Assembly: GCA_039808025.1 (NCBI GenBank)
Contig: JBDHSK010000003.1
Location: 62,001 to 126,000 of the forward strand
DNA length: 64,000 bases
Reading direction: 5' to 3'
From: Sandaracinobacteroides sp039808025
GTDB lineage: Bacteria > Pseudomonadota > Alphaproteobacteria > Sphingomonadales > Sphingomonadaceae
The notes under the pieces are model-generated. The model was not told the origin of the DNA. It saw nothing but the letters and a program-made list of their open reading frames with translations, and did not search any database. The translations under genes were made by a program, and so were the position numbers. How positions within the stretch are numbered: the first letter of the stretch is position 1; the number at the start of each line of letters is the position of its first letter. Below, piece by piece: positions 59,641 to 64,000 of this stretch.

Positions 59641-62313
59641 ATGAAATCAACCGCCGAAATCCGCCAATCGTTCCTCGATCACTTCGGGAACGCCGGCCAC
59701 CGGATCGTTCCCTCGGCGCCGCTGGTGCCGCAGAACGACCCGACGCTGATGTTCGTGAATGCCGGCATGGTGCCGTTCAAGAACGTGTTCACCGGCATGG
59801 AACAACGGCCCTATACCACCGCTGCCTCGTCACAGAAGTGCGTCCGTGCCGGTGGCAAGCACAACGACCTTGATAATGTCGGCTATACCGCCCGCCACCA
59901 CACCTTCTTTGAAATGCTGGGCAATTTCTCGTTCGGTGATTATTTCAAGGAACAGGCGATCGTCCTTGCCCATGATCTGCTGACGCGTACCTGGGGCCTG
60001 CCCAAAGACCGGCTGACGGTGACCGTCTATCACACCGATGATGAAGCCCATGCGCTGTGGAAACGGATCTCGGGCCTGCCCGATGAACGGATCATCCGCA
60101 TCGCCACGTCCGACAATTTCTGGTCGATGGGTGATACCGGCCCCTGCGGGCCCTGCTCGGAAATCTTCTACGACCATGGTGACCAGATCGCCGGTGGCCC
60201 GCCGGGCAGCCCCAACGAAGACGGCGACCGCTTCGTCGAGATCTGGAACCTGGTGTTCATGCAGTTCGATCGCGCTGCCGATGGCACGATGACTCCGCTG
60301 CCACGGCCATCGATCGATACCGGCATGGGTATCGAGCGGATCGCCGCCGTGTTGCAGGGCACCCACGATAATTTCGAAACCGATACCTTCCGGGCCCTGA
60401 TCGCGGAATCAGGGGCACTGACCGGAACGCCAACCGATACCCCGGCCACCCGCGCCTCGCACCGGGTGATTGCCGACCATCTGCGCGCCGCCGGGTTCCT
60501 GGTGGCCGATGGCGTGCTTCCGGCCAACGAAGGGCGCGGCTATGTGCTGCGGCGGATCATGCGCCGCGCCATGCGCCATGCCCACCTGCTGGGTGCCAGT
60601 GAGCCGCTGATGCACCGGTTGGTTCCGGCGCTGGTCTCGACGATGGGGGCTGCCTACCCGGAACTGGGGCGGGCCCAGCCGCTGATCGCCGAGACCCTGA
60701 AACTTGAGGAAACCCGGTTCCGCCAGACGCTCGACAAGGGTTTGAAGCTGCTGGACGAGGCAACGGCCGGACTGAAGGCCGGGCAGACCTTACCCGGGGA
60801 TGTCGCCTTCCGCCTGTATGATACCTATGGCTTCCCCTACGACCTGACGGAAGATGCGCTGAAAGCCCAGGGGCTGGGGGTCGATCGTGCCGGGTTTGAC
60901 GCCGCAATGGCCGAGCAGAAGCAGCGCGCCCGTGCCGCCTGGGCCGGCAGCGGGTCGAGCGCTGCCGAGGGTCTGTGGTTCGATCTTGCCGACAGGCTGG
61001 GGTCCACGGATTTCATTGGCTATTCCACCACTCAGGCGCAGGGCGAGATCTGCGCCATCATCAAGGATGGTGCGGAACTGGCCAGCGCCCTGCCAGGCGA
61101 TGAAGAGCTGATTCTTCTTGCCAACCAGACACCCTTCTATGGTGAATCGGGCGGCCAGATCGGCGATACCGGCATCATCGAAGGGCCGGATGGCGCGCGT
61201 TTCGAGGTGGTTGATACCCGAAAGCCGCTGGGGCGGCTGCATGCCCATGTCGGGCGGTTGGTACAGGGCAGTCTGAAGGTCGGCGATGTCGTGACACTGA
61301 CGGTCGATGGCGAACGCCGCACCGCCATCCGTGCCAACCACTCGGCCACCCACCTGTTGCATGCAGCGTTGCGCCAGGTGCTGGGCGATCATGTGGCCCA
61401 GAAAGGCTCGCTGGTGGCGGCTGACCGGCTGCGTTTTGATTTTTCGCACCCCAAGGCGCTGACGGCAGCGGAACTGGCTGCAATCACCAGCGCCGTCAAC
61501 GCCGAGATTCGCGCCAATGTCCCGGTATCCACCCGGCTGATGACACCGGACGCCGCCATCGAGGCCGGAGCGCTGGCGCTGTTCGGGGAAAAATACGGAG
61601 ACGAAGTGCGTGTGCTGGCGATGGGGCGGGCACAGGAGAGCGGCCGCCCCTATTCGGTGGAACTGTGCGGCGGCACCCATGTGTCGGCTACCGGCGACAT
61701 CGCGCTGTTTCATATCATCGCCGATTCGGCGGTGTCGTCGGGGGTGCGGCGCATCGAGGCGCTGACCGGAGCGGCAGCTCTGGCCTATCTCGAAGGGCAG
61801 GACAGCCTTCTGAAATCGGCAGCGGCGGCCCTGAAGACCCGGCCCGACGACCTGCCCGAGCGTGTGCAGGTGCTGTCAGACAGCGTGAAGCGGCTGGAGC
61901 GCGAACTGGCCGACACCCGGAAGGCGCTGGCGCTTTCTGGCCCTGCCCCTGCCGGCAGCGCCTCAGAGCAGTTGGGGGATGCCGGCTTCATTGCCCGCAT
62001 CCTTGAAGGGGTGGAGGCCCGCGATCTGCGCGGCCTGGCCGACGAGGCCAAGGCGGAACTGGGCAGCGGCGTTGCCACCCTGATTGCTGTGAACGACGGT
62101 CGTGCCGCCGTGGTTGTGGGGGTGACATCCGACCTCACCGGAACGGTATCGGCGGTGGAACTGGTGCAGGTGGCGGCTGCGGCTCTGGGTGGCAAGGGCG
62201 GTGGCGGCCGTCCGGACATGGCGCAGGCCGGCGGACCGGATGGCAGCAAGGCGGCGGCAGCGGTTGCCGCCGTGCGGCAGGCAGTGGCGACGGCGCTGGG
62301 CGTGGCCGCCTGA
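59641..62313 (+). CDS. alaS: Alanyl-tRNA synthetase
   Basis: An 890-residue class II synthetase of normal length. The N-terminal catalytic domain starts I-R-Q-S-F-L-D-H-F and has motif 2/3 regions and G-I-E-R-I-A; the editing domain has the zinc motif H-S-A-T-H near residue 565 and C-G-G-T-H near 675; the C-terminal part holds the coiled coil and the G-G-K-G-G-G-R-P-D-M-A-Q-A-G-G tail typical of DHHA1. It charges tRNA-Ala and clears mischarged Ser/Gly. It is followed directly by the Ppx/GppA gene. Confidence 0.98.
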   Translation: MKSTAEIRQSFLDHFGNAGHRIVPSAPLVPQNDPTLMFVNAGMVPFKNVFTGMEQRPYTTAASSQKCVRAGGKHNDLDNVGYTARHHTFFEMLGNFSFGDYFKEQAIVLAHDLLTRTWGLPKDRLTVTVYHTDDEAHALWKRISGLPDERIIRIATSDNFWSMGDTGPCGPCSEIFYDHGDQIAGGPPGSPNEDGDRFVEIWNLVFMQFDRAADGTMTPLPRPSIDTGMGIERIAAVLQGTHDNFETDTFRALIAESGALTGTPTDTPATRASHRVIADHLRAAGFLVADGVLPANEGRGYVLRRIMRRAMRHAHLLGASEPLMHRLVPALVSTMGAAYPELGRAQPLIAETLKLEETRFRQTLDKGLKLLDEATAGLKAGQTLPGDVAFRLYDTYGFPYDLTEDALKAQGLGVDRAGFDAAMAEQKQRARAAWAGSGSSAAEGLWFDLADRLGSTDFIGYSTTQAQGEICAIIKDGAELASALPGDEELILLANQTPFYGESGGQIGDTGIIEGPDGARFEVVDTRKPLGRLHAHVGRLVQGSLKVGDVVTLTVDGERRTAIRANHSATHLLHAALRQVLGDHVAQKGSLVAADRLRFDFSHPKALTAAELAAITSAVNAEIRANVPVSTRLMTPDAAIEAGALALFGEKYGDEVRVLAMGRAQESGRPYSVELCGGTHVSATGDIALFHIIADSAVSSGVRRIEALTGAAALAYLEGQDSLLKSAAAALKTRPDDLPERVQVLSDSVKRLERELADTRKALALSGPAPAGSASEQLGDAGFIARILEGVEARDLRGLADEAKAELGSGVATLIAVNDGRAAVVVGVTSDLTGTVSAVELVQVAAAALGGKGGGGRPDMAQAGGPDGSKAAAAVAAVRQAVATALGVAA

Positions 62314-62314
62314 C

Positions 62315-63814
62315 ATGAGCGCGGGGCCAGCGGGCAGGGCCTTGTTCGCCGTCATCGATATCGGCTCGAACTCGGTGCGACTAGTGGTCTATAACGGGCT
62401 GTCGCGCACGCCTTCGGTGCTGTTCAATGAAAAGATGATGGCGGGGCTGGGGGCCGGCATGGCCAATGGCGGCACCCTTCCCCAGGCAGCAATGGACGAT
62501 ACCCTTCGGGCGCTGGCGCGGTTCCGTCTGCTGTGTGATGCCATGGGCGTGACGGCCATTCGTGCCGTTGCAACGGCGGCAGTGCGCGAGGCTGATAACG
62601 GCCGGGCCTTTGCCGAGCGGATCACCCGGACCACCGGTATCGCAGTCGAGATTATCGATGGCGCGACCGAAGGGGAGGGTGCTGCTCTCGGCGTTCTGGC
62701 AGGCATCCCCGATGCCCGAGGGATCATCGGCGACCTTGGTGGCGGCTCTCTGGAACTGGCGCATGTTGCCGATGGCCGGGTGCTTGACCGCACATCGCTG
62801 CCACTGGGTTCGCTGCGTCTCGATGCCCTGCGACGGCGCAGCCGAGCAGCGCTCGCCGGGCGGATCGCGGACTGTCTGGAAACGGTTGGCTGGAACACGG
62901 TGGGCCGCGGTCTGCCGTTTTATGCCGTTGGCGGCAGCTGGCGCGCCCTTGCCCACATGCACATGCACCTGCTGGACTGGCCGTTACCGGTGGCGCACCA
63001 ATACCGGATGACGGTGGATTCGACCGATCGGCTCGTCCATTCGCTGGCGCACATGTCGCCGAAGGCCCTGAAGGCAGTCCCCAACGTCTCGTCGGCGCGG
63101 GCGCCGCAGCTGGCAGGTGCCGCGGTACTGCTGCGGGCCGTGGCGCGACGCTTTCAGTCCTCGGAAGTGATCGTTTCCGCCTATGGTCTCAGGGAAGGCA
63201 TCTTCTATCAGGCCCTGCCAGACGACTTGCGCCGGCAGGATCCGCTGCTGTCGGCTGCCGGGGATCTGGCCCGGCGTGTGGGGCGCGCCGGGGCTACCGG
63301 CGAACCATCGGCTGGTGAGGCCCTGCTGGCGTTCACCGACCCGGTGTTTGCCAACGAGCCTGCGGCTGACCGGCGCATCCGCCATGCCGCTGCCCTCCTC
63401 AGCGACAGCAGCTGGCGCGCCCACCCCGATCTGCGCGCCGAAGACGGGCTGAACCTTGCCTTGCATGGCCGCTGGGCCGGCATCGATGCGACAGGCCGTG
63501 CCATGCTTGCTGCGGCGCTGTGGTCGGTAAATGGTGGAACCACCGATACGCCGGCAACCGCCATTCTCGATCGGCTGGCCCCACCGGCGGCGCTGGCTCG
63601 CGCCCATTGCTGGGGGCTGTCCCTGCGGCTTGGCCAGCGGCTGGCGGGCGGCACGGCCGGTCTGCTGGCCGATGCCAGCCTTAACCGCGATTCCGCGTCG
63701 CTGACGTTGCGCCTGCCAGAGCGACTGGCGCCGCTTTATGTCGAGGCGATTGCCCGCCGGCACCGGACGCTGGCGCAATCGCTGGGCCTGCAGCCCCTGT
63801 TCGCCACCGGCTGA
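62315..63814 (+). CDS. Ppx/GppA-family exopolyphosphatase/pppGpp phosphohydrolase
   Basis: A 499-residue protein from ATG 62315, one base after the alaS stop. It belongs to the actin-like ASKHA fold: A-V-I-D-I-G-S-N-S-V-R-L-V near residue 13 binds phosphate, G-D-L-G-G-G-S-L-E-L near 140 is the second phosphate loop, and Y-A-V-G-G-S-W-R near 208 is the adenosine-side motif. The C-terminal third is an HD-like helical part usual in proteobacterial Ppx. It degrades polyphosphate or pppGpp; which one cannot be told from sequence. Confidence 0.93.
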   Translation: MSAGPAGRALFAVIDIGSNSVRLVVYNGLSRTPSVLFNEKMMAGLGAGMANGGTLPQAAMDDTLRALARFRLLCDAMGVTAIRAVATAAVREADNGRAFAERITRTTGIAVEIIDGATEGEGAALGVLAGIPDARGIIGDLGGGSLELAHVADGRVLDRTSLPLGSLRLDALRRRSRAALAGRIADCLETVGWNTVGRGLPFYAVGGSWRALAHMHMHLLDWPLPVAHQYRMTVDSTDRLVHSLAHMSPKALKAVPNVSSARAPQLAGAAVLLRAVARRFQSSEVIVSAYGLREGIFYQALPDDLRRQDPLLSAAGDLARRVGRAGATGEPSAGEALLAFTDPVFANEPAADRRIRHAAALLSDSSWRAHPDLRAEDGLNLALHGRWAGIDATGRAMLAAALWSVNGGTTDTPATAILDRLAPPAALARAHCWGLSLRLGQRLAGGTAGLLADASLNRDSASLTLRLPERLAPLYVEAIARRHRTLAQSLGLQPLFATG

Positions 63815-63837
63815 AAAAAAGGCGCTGGCGCGCCTTT
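63814..63837 (-). terminator. Rho-independent terminator of the mutT-like gene
   Basis: AAAGGCGC (63818-63825) and GCGCCTTT (63830-63837) form a perfect 8-bp stem with a 4-base loop; on the minus strand the stem runs into seven T (63820-63814). It lies immediately after the stop of the minus-strand gene and overlaps the 3' end of the Ppx/GppA gene. Confidence 0.8.
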
Positions 63838-63839
63838 GC

Positions 63840-64000
63840 CTACAAAATGGCGGCGATCTGCCCCAGAAGCGGCCGGTCAGCGGGTGGCATCGCCAGTGTG
63901 AACAACTGGTTCACCGGCAGCCATTGCAGCTTCTGGCCTTCGCGCCCCACCGGGGTTCCCCGCCATTTGCGCAGTGCAAACGCCAGCAGCAGCAAATGGT
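63840..64000 (-). CDS. mutT: MutT-like NUDIX hydrolase, C-terminal part (5' end outside the window)
   Basis: The minus-strand frame from the window edge to a TAG at 63842-63840 encodes about 52 residues: H-L-L-L-L-A-F-A-L-R-K-W-R-G-T-P, E-G-Q-K-L-Q-W-L-P-V and M-P-P-A-D-R-P-L-L at the end. This matches the C-terminus of MutT-type 8-oxo-dGTP diphosphatases (R-W-V/L-P and P-P-A-D). The Nudix box lies beyond the window, so the activity is inferred. Confidence 0.7.
   Translation of the reverse strand, partial: HLLLLAFALRKWRGTPVGREGQKLQWLPVNQLFTLAMPPADRPLLGQIAAIL

Overview
The window is GC-rich DNA from an alphaproteobacterium, most likely a sphingomonad. Pointers are the block infA / Maf / RNase E/G-like / YacG / tRNA-Phe, an ScfR-type regulator divergent from isocitrate lyase, a HapK-like small protein, a TorF-type porin, a long TonB-dependent receptor and a C-terminally gamma-domained FtsK. 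The genus cannot be fixed from the sequence alone. No insertion sequence, integrase, prophage or CRISPR array was seen.

Region 1 (1-14051) is a very compact catabolic cluster. A CitE-like lyase (cut by the window edge), a MaoC hydratase, an acyl-CoA dehydrogenase and two class III CoA-transferases lie upstream of a GntR/UTRA regulator on the other strand. A second block on the + strand encodes two MmgE/PrpD proteins, a PaaK-like CoA ligase, an amidase, a HapK-like protein, an SDR, a PuuE-like NodB-fold hydrolase, a crotonase-fold protein without the two usual glutamates, and a two-domain VOC protein. Almost every junction is an overlap of 1-8 bases, and ATG, GTG and TTG starts are all used. 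I infer one pathway that activates a (branched or dicarboxylic) acid to its CoA ester and cleaves it; the substrate is unknown. This is the best candidate for an undescribed system.

Region 2 (14100-24870) is mostly housekeeping: tRNA-Leu(TAA), an OmpA-family lipoprotein, tRNA-Gly(CCC), an FAD oxidoreductase with a divergent LysR regulator, tRNA-Phe(GAA), yacG, an RNase E/G-like gene, maf, infA, an AAA ATPase, a crystallin-like secreted protein, a NUDIX hydrolase, a ribbon-helix-helix protein, acetoacetyl-CoA reductase and ferrochelatase. Region 3 (24874-31843) has an orphan Tat-exported molybdenum hydroxylase subunit with Asp at the usual catalytic Glu, a TonB-dependent receptor, and a divergent MFS / SugE-type SMR exporter pair.

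Region 4 (31835-42776) holds DsrE, MoeB/ThiF, dut, coaBC, a glutaryl-CoA dehydrogenase, two small lipoproteins, tRNA-Pro(CGG), a ferredoxin-NADP reductase, a winged-helix regulator, a sigma-54 activator and a UbiH-family hydroxylase. Three short-unit tandem repeat arrays (12, 15 and 12 bp units) lie here.

Region 5 (42998-64000) carries glnB-glnA, the ScfR-type regulator / aceA pair with putative operators, a DmpA-type peptidase, lptB-rpoN (both apparently starting at CTG), ftsK, a porin behind an FNR/FixK-like box, parE, torF, an Hsp20 gene with a sigma-32-like promoter and a ROSE-like RNA thermometer, alaS, a Ppx/GppA phosphatase and the 3' end of a MutT-like gene.
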